A DNA stretch of 64,000 nt, from positions 1,674,001-1,738,000 of the forward strand of contig NZ_CP109007.1 of the NCBI RefSeq assembly GCF_036226665.1. Direction: 5' to 3'. The notes under the pieces are model-generated. The model was not told the DNA's origin. It made no database searches and saw only the letters and a list, made by a program, of their open reading frames with translations. Below are positions 31,865 through 40,080 of the stretch, one piece after another (position 1 is the first letter of the stretch; every line of letters starts with the position of its first letter). Position numbers and translations under genes: made by a program. The stretch is from Streptomyces sp. NBC_00691 (lineage in GTDB: Bacteria > Actinomycetota > Actinomycetes > Streptomycetales > Streptomycetaceae).

Positions 31865-32160
31865 GGATCCTCCTCGGTAGCACCACGCGACCGCCTGGCG
31901 GACGGACGCGCATGTTTTCTGGTGAGACCAACCGAGCCGGGACATGAAAAACGCCCCGGACGGGACACAGGCGGGGCTCCAAGGGAATACCGGAGCACCG
32001 CCGCGATCAACCGCGGGGCGCACATCGGGCGGCTCCATCGTCCGTACGGAACGATGGGCGCCACCTGACCGGTGACCCGCCACCCGTGAGGGTGGTCAGG
32101 TGGGAGTACGGAGCCTCCACTTGTGGGCCGGGCACACACGTGTCCGGCCGGTCGTTACAC
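31865..32160 (-). promoter_or_regulatory. structured infC leader with attenuator-like hairpin
   Basis: The infC message has a leader of up to about 300 bases. It contains (i) perfect 10-base arms CCACCTGACC and GGTCAGGTGG at 32061-32070 and 32094-32103, enclosing a smaller hairpin CCACCC-GTGA-GGGTGG (32080-32095) that competes for two bases, and (ii) an intrinsic-terminator-like hairpin, arms GCCCCG and CGGGGC followed by GTTTTTC on the message (31946-31977). The second hairpin ends about 82 bases before the ATC start. Leaders that sense L20 or ribosome status control infC operons in other bacteria; which mechanism applies here is unknown. Confidence 0.55.
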
Positions 32161-32162
32161 AA

Positions 32163-32193
32163 GGTTAGCAGGACCCGGCGGTCTCCGCTAACC
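32163..32193. promoter_or_regulatory. inverted repeat at the infC / DUF1844 divergent promoters
   Basis: Perfect 7-base arms GGTTAGC (32163-32169) and GCTAACC (32187-32193) with a 17-base spacer. Read outward, each arm supplies a -10-like hexamer: TAACCT for the infC side and TAACCA for the DUF1844 side. TTAGCA at 32165-32170 may serve as a -35 for the rightward promoter (18-base spacer). The arrangement suggests two divergent promoters back to back, or an operator between them. Confidence 0.4.
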
Positions 32194-32217
32194 AAGGACC
32201 GGCATATCGTATGAGGC

Positions 32218-32604
32218 ATGAGCGAGACGCCCCAGAACGAGTCCCCGGACTCCCCCGACACCGCCGATTCCCCCGACTTCGACGCCATGACCCGCGACAT
32301 CGCGGAGGTCCCCGCGGTCGAGGTGATCGTGACCGTCGCCGTCAACCTGATGAGCGCCGCCGCGGTGAAGCTCGGGCTGACCGAGGAGGGCGACAAGTAC
32401 AAGGACCTCGACGAGGCGCGCAAGCTGGTGCACGCGCTCGCGGGCCTGCTCGACGCCGGCGCGACCGAGGTCTCGTCCTTCCACGCCGCCCCCCTGCGGG
32501 ACGGCCTGAAGTCCCTCCAGCTCGCCTTCCGCGAGGCGTCCCTGATCCCGGACGAGCCGGGCCAGGGCCCGGGCGAGAAGTACACCGGCCCGGTGTACGG
32601 CTAG
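32218..32604 (+). CDS. DUF1844 family protein
   Basis: A 128-residue small acidic protein. The first 25 residues are Ser/Pro/Asp/Glu-rich and probably disordered. The DUF1844 core follows (DFDAMTRDIAEVPAVEVIVTVAVNLMSAAAVKLGLTEEGDKYKDLDEARKLVHALAGLLDAG). The family is widespread in actinobacteria next to infC but has no assigned biochemical role. It is transcribed divergently from infC and faces the SseB-domain gene. Confidence 0.88.
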   Translation: MSETPQNESPDSPDTADSPDFDAMTRDIAEVPAVEVIVTVAVNLMSAAAVKLGLTEEGDKYKDLDEARKLVHALAGLLDAGATEVSSFHAAPLRDGLKSLQLAFREASLIPDEPGQGPGEKYTGPVYG

Positions 32605-32653
32605 GACCGCGGGACCACCGGGGGTACGCGCCTGCGCGCGTACCCCTCCTTCT

Positions 32654-33385
32654 TCACTTCTTCACGTAGAAGGGCTCGCCGGGAGGCGTGGCCGAGGCCG
32701 GCAGGAGTGCCAGGTCGAGGCCCCGCACCAGGCGGGCCCTCAGTGTCTCGTCGGCGGCCAGGGCGCGGGCCACGCGCTGGGCCGCCTCCGCCGGGGAGCC
32801 GCCCTCGGCGAGGACCAGGGCGAGGGTTCCGTCGGCGGCGCCCGGTCCCAGGTGGGCGCGGAGCACCGCGGGCTCGGCGGCGACGGCCGCCCGTACGGCC
32901 TCCCGTACGGCGGGGTCGTCGAGCGGGTCGGCGCTGGTGCGGCCCTCGGCGAGGGCGAGCAGGGCCGGTCCGGTCAGCTGGTAGGGCACCGGGCCCGCGA
33001 GGTCGAGGACGACCGTGTCGGCCTTCTCGTGCGCGGCCGCCTGGAGCGCCTGGTGGAGCGGGACGGCGACGGGCCGGGCCTCCGGGTCCCACAGGGCGAG
33101 CGAGGCGATCGAGGTGAAGGCGGGCAGGGCGCGCCGGTCGCCGGCCGTGAGGGTGGGGACCGCCATGTCGCTGGTCTTCTCGCGGCGCAGGCCGTTCTCG
33201 TCGGTCTCGACCTCGCCGAGGACGGCGACGACGGGGACGAGCAGCCGGGCCTCCCGCAGCGCGTCGAGGACGGGGCCGTGGGCGGTTCTGTCCTCCGCCC
33301 AGGCCGCGAGGGCCGCGGCGAGCCGCGGGTCGGCGGTGCCGTCGTCGTCGGAGAAACCGGGGTCCGGGATGTTCTTGAGCGCCAC
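32654..33385 (-). CDS. SseB-domain protein
   Basis: A 243-residue cytoplasmic protein with an SseB-like N-terminal domain (RLAAALAAWAEDRTAHGPVLDALREARLLVPVVAVLGEVE...KTSDMAVPTLTAGDRRALPAFTSIASLALWDP) and a second similar half. SseB-like domains bind proteins and are best known as secretion chaperones, but the actinobacterial members have no established partner. No signal peptide. Convergent with DUF1844. Confidence 0.82.
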   Translation of the reverse strand: MALKNIPDPGFSDDDGTADPRLAAALAAWAEDRTAHGPVLDALREARLLVPVVAVLGEVETDENGLRREKTSDMAVPTLTAGDRRALPAFTSIASLALWDPEARPVAVPLHQALQAAAHEKADTVVLDLAGPVPYQLTGPALLALAEGRTSADPLDDPAVREAVRAAVAAEPAVLRAHLGPGAADGTLALVLAEGGSPAEAAQRVARALAADETLRARLVRGLDLALLPASATPPGEPFYVKK

Positions 33386-33433
33386 GCACCGAGCCTAACC
33401 GTCTGCCGGGCGCGGTCGGCCCGCCGGGTCCTG

Positions 33434-33468
33434 GCCGTGTCCTGCCGACCTGACCGGCAGGACACGGC
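33434..33468 (-). terminator. terminator after the mycosin gene
   Basis: Arms of 14 bases (GCCGTGTCCTGCCG and its complement) around a 7-base loop; the hairpin touches the mycosin stop codon at 33468-33470. Confidence 0.7.
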
Positions 33469-34634
33469 TAGGAGGTGCGGTGGGAGCGGCGGAGGATCAG
33501 GGCGGTGAGGAGGAGCAGGGCGCCGAGGCCGCCGGTGAGCGGGGCGAGCAGGCCGATGGGGCGGCTCTCGTCGGGGGCGGGGAGCGGTCCGGGGCCGAAG
33601 TAGCGGCCCCGGTAGCCGGTCGCCGTGGTCTTGGGGTCGCCGCCCTTGATCTTCGCGCCGGCCTCGATGGCGGCGGCGGGGTCGACCGTTCCGTACCCCT
33701 TGGCGTCACTGCGGCCGCCCTTGGGGCGGCTGCGGGCGGTGTCGACGAGGAGCCGCTTGACCTGGGCCGGGGTGAGGCCGGGGTGCGCGGAGCGGACCAG
33801 GGCGACGGCTCCGGAGGCGAACGCGGCGGCGGCGCTGGTGCCCCAGCCCTCGTAGTAGCGGCGGTCGGGGTCGGCGATGGCGATGTCGACACCGGGCGCG
33901 CTGACAGTGGCGTACCAGCGGCTGGTGGAGAAGGAGGCGTGGGTGCCGTAGCGGTCGACCGCGGTGACGGCGATGACGCCGGGGTAGGCGGCGGGGTACG
34001 AGATGTGGTCGCCCTTCTCGCCGCCGTTTCCGGCGGAGGCGACGACGGACACGCCCTTCGCGAGCGCGTACTGGACGGCGGCGTCCTCGCCGGCGTCCGG
34101 ATGGGCGGACCTGGAGTCGTCGCCGAGGGACATGTTGATCACGTCGGCGCCGTGGTCGGCGGCCCAGCGGATGCCCTCGGCGAGCGCGGTGCCGCGGGTC
34201 TTGCGGGCCTTGTCCCGGGACGTGTCGGTGCCTTCGAGGATGACCCGGACGGGCAGGATCCTGGCGTCCGGGGCGATGCCGAGGACTCCGTCGCCGCCGT
34301 CGGGACCATGGCCGTGTCCGGCGATGATCCCGGCCATGGCGGTGCCGTGCCGGGCCCAGGCGCGGTCGCCCCGGGAGGCTCCGAAGCCCACGAGGTCGCG
34401 GCCGGTGAGGACCGAACCCGCGAGGTCGGGGTGCTGCGCGTCCACGCCGGTGTCGAGGACGGCGACGGTGATGCCCTTCCCCCTGGTGGTCTGCCAGGCC
34501 TCCGTGGTGTGGAGGGCCTGGAGGCCCCACTGCCGGGCCCGGATGGTGTCGGCGTACGCGGGCGTGGTGGTGGCGGGGAGGACGGCGAAGGCGGTGGCGA
34601 GAAGGACGGCCGCGGGGGTACGGAGGCGGGTCAC
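33468..34634 (-). CDS. S8 subtilisin-type serine protease, mycosin (MycP)-like
   Basis: A 388-residue exported, membrane-tethered protease. A signal peptide covers residues 1-28 (cleavage near AYA-D). The catalytic triad is visible: Asp61 (VAVLDTGVD), His96 (RHGTAMAG) and Ser267 (GWGTSAAAAF). A Pro-rich linker then leads to a C-terminal membrane helix (LTGGLGALLLLTALILRR). This is the mycosin layout, used with type VII (ESX) secretion, but no esx, eccB, eccC, eccD or eccE gene is in the window. The GTG start overlaps the stop of the preceding membrane-protein gene (GTGA), with AAGGA upstream, so the two are cotranslated. Confidence 0.88.
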   Translation of the reverse strand: MTRLRTPAAVLLATAFAVLPATTTPAYADTIRARQWGLQALHTTEAWQTTRGKGITVAVLDTGVDAQHPDLAGSVLTGRDLVGFGASRGDRAWARHGTAMAGIIAGHGHGPDGGDGVLGIAPDARILPVRVILEGTDTSRDKARKTRGTALAEGIRWAADHGADVINMSLGDDSRSAHPDAGEDAAVQYALAKGVSVVASAGNGGEKGDHISYPAAYPGVIAVTAVDRYGTHASFSTSRWYATVSAPGVDIAIADPDRRYYEGWGTSAAAAFASGAVALVRSAHPGLTPAQVKRLLVDTARSRPKGGRSDAKGYGTVDPAAAIEAGAKIKGGDPKTTATGYRGRYFGPGPLPAPDESRPIGLLAPLTGGLGALLLLTALILRRSHRTS

Positions 34635-36274
34635 CGGGCGTCCTTGTCCTCGTCCTTCGCCGGCGGGGCGACGGCCGTACGCAGCAGCTGCTCGAAACGG
34701 AGGGTGATGTTCTTGGCCTCGTGGCCGAGGCCGGACTGCGCGGTGGCGTCGGTACGGCCCGCGGTCATGGCGCGGTCGGCGGGCTGCGGGGCGTCGACGG
34801 CGCGGCCGTCGGCGAAGCCGGAGACGGCGGTGACGACGACGGGGAGGTCGGTGGGGGCGTTCAGCCACCAGCCGGCCCGCTGCTGCGCGCCGAAGCGGGC
34901 GGCGACGGTGCCGGGGCCGGGGAGCGCCGGGGGGACGTCCTGGCCGAGGCGGGTGGTGAGGCCCTGGCCCAGGGTGCGCTGGGTGGTGGCGTCGGCCCCG
35001 GTGAAGACGAGGCCCACGGTGATCACGCTGCTGGCGGTGGCGTCGGTGTACGTGGCGCGCAGGACGCGCTCGCAGCCGAGCGGCCGGAGGGTGGCGAGCA
35101 GGCCCTTGGCCAGGACGGCGGGCGAGCAGGCGGCGTCGGGGGCGACGACGATCCGCGTCCAGGTGCGGGCGGCGCCGCCGGGCCCCGCGCCGGGTCCCGT
35201 GAGGGTGCGGGGGAAGAGGGTGTCGACGGGGGCGTTGTGCCAGAGGTCCTTGGCCTGGGTGTACCCGGCGGGTTCGGCGGGCTCCCCGGGCTCGGCGGCA
35301 GCCAGCCACATGCCGGCGAGGGCCCCGCCGATGAGCCCGATCCCGAGCACGGCGCAGACGCCGACGGCGATGGCCCGCCCGGTCCGTCGCTCCCGCACGG
35401 GCCGGAGCCGCGTGGTGGTCTCGACGGGGGTCTCGGGCGGCAGGGTGGTGTGGGCGGCCCGGTGGGCACCGGGGCCGTCGGGCCGGCCGAACGGGGAGGC
35501 GTGGGGCCGGGCGTGGTGGGGCACGGCCCGCGGGAGGGGGCCGGCGGGACCGGGGCCGGAGCCCGCGGCAGCGGTCGCGGGGACCGGCGGGGTGGGCTGC
35601 GGCCGGGTTGTGGTGGGACCTGGGGCCGGCCGGGGAAGGGGCGCGGGCCGGGACCGCGCGGGGACCGTGGGCGCGGACGGCCACGGGGCGCCGGGCGCCG
35701 GAGCGCCGGGGGCGGACACCGGCGGCCGAGGTGGAGCGGCCGCCGTCGGAGCCGTGGCGGCCGGGGCGGAAGGGGCGGGCATCGGTCCGGGCGGGGTGCC
35801 GGGCTCCCCCGCGGAGGCGACGGCGGAGAGCACCGCGGAATCCGGAGCGGCCGCCGGGCGGGGCGGGGTCGGCGGCGTCGGTCCCGCGGGGCCGGGCGGC
35901 GTGCGGGGCGGGGCGGCGGAGGCGGTCGTGGGACTCGCCAGCGGGGGCATCGGCTGCGAGGTCGACGACCCGGCCCGCGGCGGAGCCGCCGTCGGCGCGG
36001 GAGCGGTCGTGGGGCGAGGCGGGTTCCCGGCCGTCGAGGGCGCGGATCCGGCCGCCGGGCGGGGCGCCGTCCCGGGCGGCCTCGACAGGGCTGCCGGAGC
36101 TGTCGGGGGCGTCGCGGTCGACGGTCCGCCCCCGGGCGGCGGTGGGGTGTCCCCCGGTCTGACCGGTCGCAGCCGGGTCGTCATCTCCAGCTCGGACGGG
36201 GCCGGGGCGGGGTCCGGTCGGAGGAGGGCGTCGGTGATGCGGGAGGTCGTGCCGGGGCGCTGTTCGCCGGTCAT
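34631..36274 (-). CDS. proline-rich single-pass membrane protein, partner of mycosin
   Basis: A 547-residue protein of unknown function. Residues about 1-290 are strongly Pro/Ala/Thr-rich and disordered, starting MTGEQRPGTTSRITDALLRP. One membrane helix follows near residues 310-332 (AVGVCAVLGIGLIGGALAGMWLA). The C-terminal ~200 residues should be outside the cell and show a folded domain with Cys residues (CSPAVLAKGLLATLRPLGCERVLRATYTD...) that could form a disulfide. Start is ATG 36274; upstream in-frame Mets lie in the divergent promoter region. Translationally coupled to the mycosin gene, so a shared role in protein export or surface processing is likely. It does not match known type VII components by eye. 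Confidence 0.75.
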   Translation of the reverse strand: MTGEQRPGTTSRITDALLRPDPAPAPSELEMTTRLRPVRPGDTPPPPGGGPSTATPPTAPAALSRPPGTAPRPAAGSAPSTAGNPPRPTTAPAPTAAPPRAGSSTSQPMPPLASPTTASAAPPRTPPGPAGPTPPTPPRPAAAPDSAVLSAVASAGEPGTPPGPMPAPSAPAATAPTAAAPPRPPVSAPGAPAPGAPWPSAPTVPARSRPAPLPRPAPGPTTTRPQPTPPVPATAAAGSGPGPAGPLPRAVPHHARPHASPFGRPDGPGAHRAAHTTLPPETPVETTTRLRPVRERRTGRAIAVGVCAVLGIGLIGGALAGMWLAAAEPGEPAEPAGYTQAKDLWHNAPVDTLFPRTLTGPGAGPGGAARTWTRIVVAPDAACSPAVLAKGLLATLRPLGCERVLRATYTDATASSVITVGLVFTGADATTQRTLGQGLTTRLGQDVPPALPGPGTVAARFGAQQRAGWWLNAPTDLPVVVTAVSGFADGRAVDAPQPADRAMTAGRTDATAQSGLGHEAKNITLRFEQLLRTAVAPPAKDEDKDAR

Positions 36275-36383
36275 CCCCGTTCCCCCGCTCGTGTCGACAA
36301 TGCCCGTCACTCTACGGGCTGTTCCCCCTGGTGCGGGAACCCAGGGGCTACCCACCCGTAAACCTGTCTGGCAAGCTCGGGCC

Positions 36384-37586
36384 ATGACTCCCCGTGCCGC
36401 CGACCGGGCCCGTTACGACCGGGCCACCGCTCATCTCGACGCGCCCGTGGCGATCGTCGATCTGGAGGCGTTCGACGCCAACGCGGACGACCTCGTACGC
36501 CGGGCCGGCGGCAAGCCCGTCCGGGTCGCGAGCAAGTCCGTGCGCTGCCGGGCGCTCCTGGAGCGGGTCCTGGCGCGGGAGGGCTTCGCGGGGATCATGT
36601 CGTTCACGCTCGACGAGTCGCTGTGGCTGGCCCGCGCCGGGTTCGAGGACGTGCTCCTCGCCTATCCGTCGGCGGACCGCACCGGTTTCGGTGAGCTGGC
36701 GCGCGATCCGAAGCTGGCCGCCGCCGTGACGGTGATGGTGGACGACGTGGCGCAGCTGGATCTGATCGACGCCTCCCGCGCGGGCGGGACGGAGGAGGTC
36801 CGGGTCTGTCTGGAGCTGGACACGGCGCTCAGTCTCCTCGGCGGCCGGATCCGCGTCGGTGCCCGCCGCTCCCCGCTGCGCGAGCCCGCACAGCTCGCGG
36901 AGCTGGCTCGTTCGGTGGTGCGCCGTCCCGGTTTCCGGCTGGTCGGGATCATGGCGTACGAGGGGCATGTCGCGGGTGTCGGGGACGCGGTCGCGGGCCG
37001 GCCGCTGCGGTCGCGGGCCATCCGGCTGATGCAGGCGGCGGCCCGTCGGGAGCTGGCCGAGCGCAGGGCGGCCGTGGTGCGTGCCGTACGGGCCGTGGCA
37101 CCGGATCTGGAGTTCGTGAACGGCGGTGGCACCGGCAGTGTGCAGCACACGGCCGCCGAGGACGCGGTGACGGAGATCGCCGCGGGTTCGGGGCTCTTCG
37201 TGCCGCGGCTCTTCGACAACTACACCTCGTTCAGCGGGCGGCCCGCGGCTCTCTTCGCACAGCCCGTCGTCCGCCGGCCGGGGGTCGGTGTGGTGACGGT
37301 CCTCGGGGGCGGCTATCCGGCGTCCGGGGCCGCCGGGCCCGACCGGCTGCCCGTGCCGTACCTCCCGGAGGGTCTGAGGTACGACCCGCAGGAGGGTCCG
37401 GGCGAGGTGCAGACCCCGCTGATCGGCTCGCCCGCCGACGATCTGCGGATCGGCGACAAGGTGTGGTTCCGGCACGCGAAGGCGGGCGAGCTGTGCGAGC
37501 GGTTCGCGAGTCTGCGGCTGATCGAGGGCGACCGGGTCACCGCCACGGTCCCGACGTACCGGGGTGAGGGCCAGACCTTCCTCTAG
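36384..37586 (+). CDS. PLP-dependent amino acid deaminase/aldolase (D-threonine aldolase-like)
   Basis: A 400-residue protein of the alanine-racemase-N / D-threonine aldolase family. The PLP-binding region is APVAIVDLEAFDANADDLVRRAGGKPVRVASKSVRCR, with Lys near residue 53, and GGGTGSVQHT and VLGGGYPASGAAG further on resemble phosphate-binding loops. The C-terminal domain (GDKVWFRHAKAGELCERF) carries the His and Cys residues that bind metal in D-threonine aldolases and D-serine dehydratases. It likely splits or deaminates a D-hydroxy amino acid. The stop codon TAG lies at the outer edge of a MITE-like element. Weak ribosome binding site. Confidence 0.82.
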   Translation: MTPRAADRARYDRATAHLDAPVAIVDLEAFDANADDLVRRAGGKPVRVASKSVRCRALLERVLAREGFAGIMSFTLDESLWLARAGFEDVLLAYPSADRTGFGELARDPKLAAAVTVMVDDVAQLDLIDASRAGGTEEVRVCLELDTALSLLGGRIRVGARRSPLREPAQLAELARSVVRRPGFRLVGIMAYEGHVAGVGDAVAGRPLRSRAIRLMQAAARRELAERRAAVVRAVRAVAPDLEFVNGGGTGSVQHTAAEDAVTEIAAGSGLFVPRLFDNYTSFSGRPAALFAQPVVRRPGVGVVTVLGGGYPASGAAGPDRLPVPYLPEGLRYDPQEGPGEVQTPLIGSPADDLRIGDKVWFRHAKAGELCERFASLRLIEGDRVTATVPTYRGEGQTFL

Positions 37587-37761
37587 GGCCTGTCGTCAAA
37601 CTCCCGTCGTCGCCCGGAGGGCGGCCCCGCGGCGTCTGGTGCGTGCTCTCGGTGTGCCGGGAGGAAGCCCTCGTACTGGACGTACTCGGGCTTTCGCCCG
37701 GTGCGGCGAGAGTGCGTGCCAGGCGTCGCGGGGCAGACGGGAGTTTGACGACAGGACCTAG
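37583..37761. mobile_element. MITE-like palindromic element without coding capacity
   Basis: Terminal inverted repeats of 26 bases match at 25 positions (37583-37608 against 37736-37761). Both ends finish in CTAG, perhaps a target duplication. The interior repeats are also inverted (CGGCGTCTGG... against the far side, and AAGCCC/GGGCTT at the centre), so the whole 179 bases can fold as one long imperfect hairpin. No open frame for a transposase is present, as expected for a non-autonomous miniature element moved by a related insertion sequence elsewhere. The left end carries the stop codon of the aldolase-like gene. Confidence 0.75.
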
Positions 37762-37791
37762 GGGGTGTCTGCCCGATCGACAAGACACCCC
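37762..37791. terminator. hairpin between aldolase-like and HAD phosphatase genes
   Basis: Perfect 9-base arms GGGGTGTCT and AGACACCCC with a 12-base loop. It could end transcripts from both sides. The following 37833-37857 stretch resembles a decayed single copy of the MITE terminal repeat. Confidence 0.6.
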
Positions 37792-37861
37792 AGGTCCCGT
37801 CGGGCTCCCGCGCGCCCCGCCCTTCGGGCGACGACGGGAGTCCGACGATCGGCCCAGGGCT

Positions 37862-39133
37862 TCAGGAGACCTTGTCCGGCTGGTCCGGGATCACGCTTCC
37901 GTCGGGCCGCCGGACCGGCTCCGACGTGCCGTCGCCCGCCGTGTAGCCGGTGCTGGCGCAGGGGTACGGGGTGGTCTTCCGCTGCTTCGGCTCGATGAAC
38001 ATGGGGTTGACGATCCAGCGGCCGTCGCCGTTCTCGTACGCCCGGCACATGAGTTCGTTCTTGTTGCGGTTGAGGACAAGCCGCAGGCCGGTGGCGTCCC
38101 GCAGGAAGGAGACATCGGTGTCGGAGTCCCCGGCGGCGAACACCTGGCGCCGGGAGGCGGGCTGCACGCGCTCGGCGGCGGGGCCGCGGACCCCGAAGAT
38201 CTCCTGGTTGATCCAGCAGCGCTTGCCGTCGATGTAGGTGATCATCGTGTCCTCGCCGTCCCGGACGGTGCCGCAGCCCTCGAGGTGGGCGGTGAGCGAG
38301 CCGTGCTCGGTGGTGTTGCGGATGCCGAGGGCGTGGGAGGGCGCGACGCCGACGCCCTTCGCCCAGACGTCGACGACGGGTTCGGGTGAGGCGGAGACGA
38401 TCCAGACGTCGAAGTCGGCGTCCTGGAGCGTCCGGATCAGGTCGCGCTGCTGCGCGTAGTGGCGCACCCATCCGGTGACCCGGCCGGTGCCGACGCGCTG
38501 GGTGGCGCCCTGGGGCGCGGCGAGGTTCTCGGCGCGGGCGGCTGCGGCGAAGGACTCGACCTGGCGGGTGGTCCAGCCGCGCAGGAGCTGGGCCAGCCAG
38601 GCGTACTGGGGTTCCATGCGGCGGCGGTCGTGGCCCGCGAAGGCGGCCCGCCGGTCCGTGGTCACGCCCGAGCCGTAGACCGAGAGGAGCTCGTCGGCGC
38701 AGCGGGTGTCGGTGGACGTGGGGAGGGTGCGGCCGCCGGTGGGGCAGGCCTCGCCGAGGGCGGTGGCGGCGGCGGGGGTGAGGTGGCGGCTGGTGGTGGA
38801 CCAGTCGCCGTGCCGGGGCGGGCGGACGCGGTCGTTGCGGAGGAGCCAGTAGAAGGTGGCGTCTCCGACGTCGTTCTTGATGACGGTGTTGTCCCAGTCG
38901 AAGACCGCGACGGGCTTCCTCCCCTTGTCCCGGCAGTGGTCGGCCACGAGGGCGTCGATGCGGGCCCTGTTGTCGCCGTACCAGCCCTCGGAGATGTTCA
39001 GGGTGGGGCAGGGGCGGGGCGTGCGGTGGTCCCGGGGCCGGGCCTCGGCGGCGGTGGCGGGGGCGAGGCTCGCCGCGGCGAGGGCGAGGGCGGCGGTGAC
39101 GGCGGAGGTACGGAGCCGGGCACGCTGGTTCAT
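37862..39133 (-). CDS. secreted HAD-family phosphatase
   Basis: A 423-residue exported protein. Signal peptide residues 1-33 (ALALAAASLAPATAAEA). The HAD nucleophile motif is VFDWDNTVI near residue 78, motif II is WIVSASPEP near residue 243, and AAGDSDTDVSFLRDATG near residue 340 supplies motifs III/IV. Size and motifs resemble secreted phosphorylcholine-phosphatase-like enzymes, so it may release phosphate from phosphorylated amines or lipid head groups outside the cell. AGGAGAG lies 6 bases before the ATG. Neighbouring genes use ethanolamine, a phospholipid head group, which may be more than chance. Confidence 0.83.
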   Translation of the reverse strand: MNQRARLRTSAVTAALALAAASLAPATAAEARPRDHRTPRPCPTLNISEGWYGDNRARIDALVADHCRDKGRKPVAVFDWDNTVIKNDVGDATFYWLLRNDRVRPPRHGDWSTTSRHLTPAAATALGEACPTGGRTLPTSTDTRCADELLSVYGSGVTTDRRAAFAGHDRRRMEPQYAWLAQLLRGWTTRQVESFAAAARAENLAAPQGATQRVGTGRVTGWVRHYAQQRDLIRTLQDADFDVWIVSASPEPVVDVWAKGVGVAPSHALGIRNTTEHGSLTAHLEGCGTVRDGEDTMITYIDGKRCWINQEIFGVRGPAAERVQPASRRQVFAAGDSDTDVSFLRDATGLRLVLNRNKNELMCRAYENGDGRWIVNPMFIEPKQRKTTPYPCASTGYTAGDGTSEPVRRPDGSVIPDQPDKVS

Positions 39134-39279
39134 GATCACTCTCCTGTCGGGGGCTGCTGCGGACGCCGGACAGCCGGGCGCCTCGCGACGCCCGGCTGCC
39201 GGGTGGGGATGTGGGGGTGTGGGGGGTGTGGCGGCGGTCCTGAGCGGCGCGGTCCTGGCGCGGCCGGGAAGGGAGCGGT

Positions 39280-40074
39280 CTAGAGGGGCGTCACGTACGC
39301 GCCCGCGATGCCTCCGTCGACCAGGAAGTCGCTGGCGTTGACGAAGGACGCGTCGTCGCTCGCGAGGAAGGCGACCGCGGCCGCGATCTCCTCGGCCTCG
39401 GCGAAGCGGCCGACGGGGATGTGGACCAGGCGGCGCGCTGCCCGCTCGGGGTCCTTGGCGAACAGCTCCTGGAGGAGGGGGGTGTTCACCGGCCCCGGGC
39501 ACAGGGCGTTGACGCGGATGCCCTCGCGGGCGAACTGCACGCCCAGCTCGCGGGACATCGCGAGCACGCCGCCCTTGGAGGCGGTGTACGAGATCTGGCT
39601 GGTGGCCGCACCCATGATCGCGACGAAGGAGGCGGTGTTGATGATGGAGCCCTTGCCCTGGCGGCGCATGTACGGCAGGGCGGCCTTGCAGCACAGGTAG
39701 ACCGAGGTGAGGTTGACGTCCTGGACGCGCTTCCAGGCCTCCAGGCCGGTCTCCAGGATGGAGTCGTCGTCGGGCGGCGAGATGCCGGCGTTGTTGAACG
39801 CGATGTCGACGGAGCCGTAGGTGTCGAAGGCGGTCCTGAACAGCGCCTCGACCTGCTCGGGGTCGGTGACGTCGACCTTCACGAAGGTTCCGCCGACCTC
39901 TTCGGCGGCGGCCTTGCCCGCGGTCTCGTCGATGTCGCCGCAGACGACGTGGGCGCCCTCGGAGGCGAGGCGGCGGGCGGTGGCGAGACCGATGCCGCTG
40001 CCGGCCCCGGTGATGACGGCGGTACGGCCGACGAGCCGGCGGCAGACGATCTCTTCGGTGCTGGTGCTGGTCAT
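39280..40074 (-). CDS. SDR-family NAD(P)-dependent dehydrogenase, putative alcohol oxidation step of the ethanolamine cluster
   Basis: A 264-residue short-chain dehydrogenase. The cofactor motif TGAGSGIG is near residues 23-30, NNAG near residue 98, and the catalytic Ser and YxxxK are in INTASFVAIMGAATSQISYTASKGG. Gly-rich motif followed by GDIDE (Asp at the end of beta2) suggests NAD. It is 6 bases downstream of the aldehyde dehydrogenase gene and on the same transcript as the GlnA-type ligase. In that setting it may oxidise the alcohol of gamma-glutamylethanolamide to the aldehyde; this is an inference from position. Confidence 0.85.
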   Translation of the reverse strand: MTSTSTEEIVCRRLVGRTAVITGAGSGIGLATARRLASEGAHVVCGDIDETAGKAAAEEVGGTFVKVDVTDPEQVEALFRTAFDTYGSVDIAFNNAGISPPDDDSILETGLEAWKRVQDVNLTSVYLCCKAALPYMRRQGKGSIINTASFVAIMGAATSQISYTASKGGVLAMSRELGVQFAREGIRVNALCPGPVNTPLLQELFAKDPERAARRLVHIPVGRFAEAEEIAAAVAFLASDDASFVNASDFLVDGGIAGAYVTPL

Positions 40075-40080
40075 GGGTGC

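Noticed and set aside
31651..32139. 162-codon frame in the infC leader ([14 protein letters not shown]...)
   Set aside because: It runs antiframe through infC; a shorter leader peptide within it cannot be excluded, but there is no ribosome binding site or conserved stop to support one.
34631..36274. Proline-rich membrane protein as a type VII component such as EccB or EccE
   Set aside because: The membrane topology is superficially similar, but I see no family motif and no other ESX genes are present.
33480..36383. Long upstream extension of the aldolase-like frame
   Set aside because: Opposite the mycosin and proline-rich genes; composition is Gly/Ala/Val/Arg low complexity and the family N-terminus begins at 36384.
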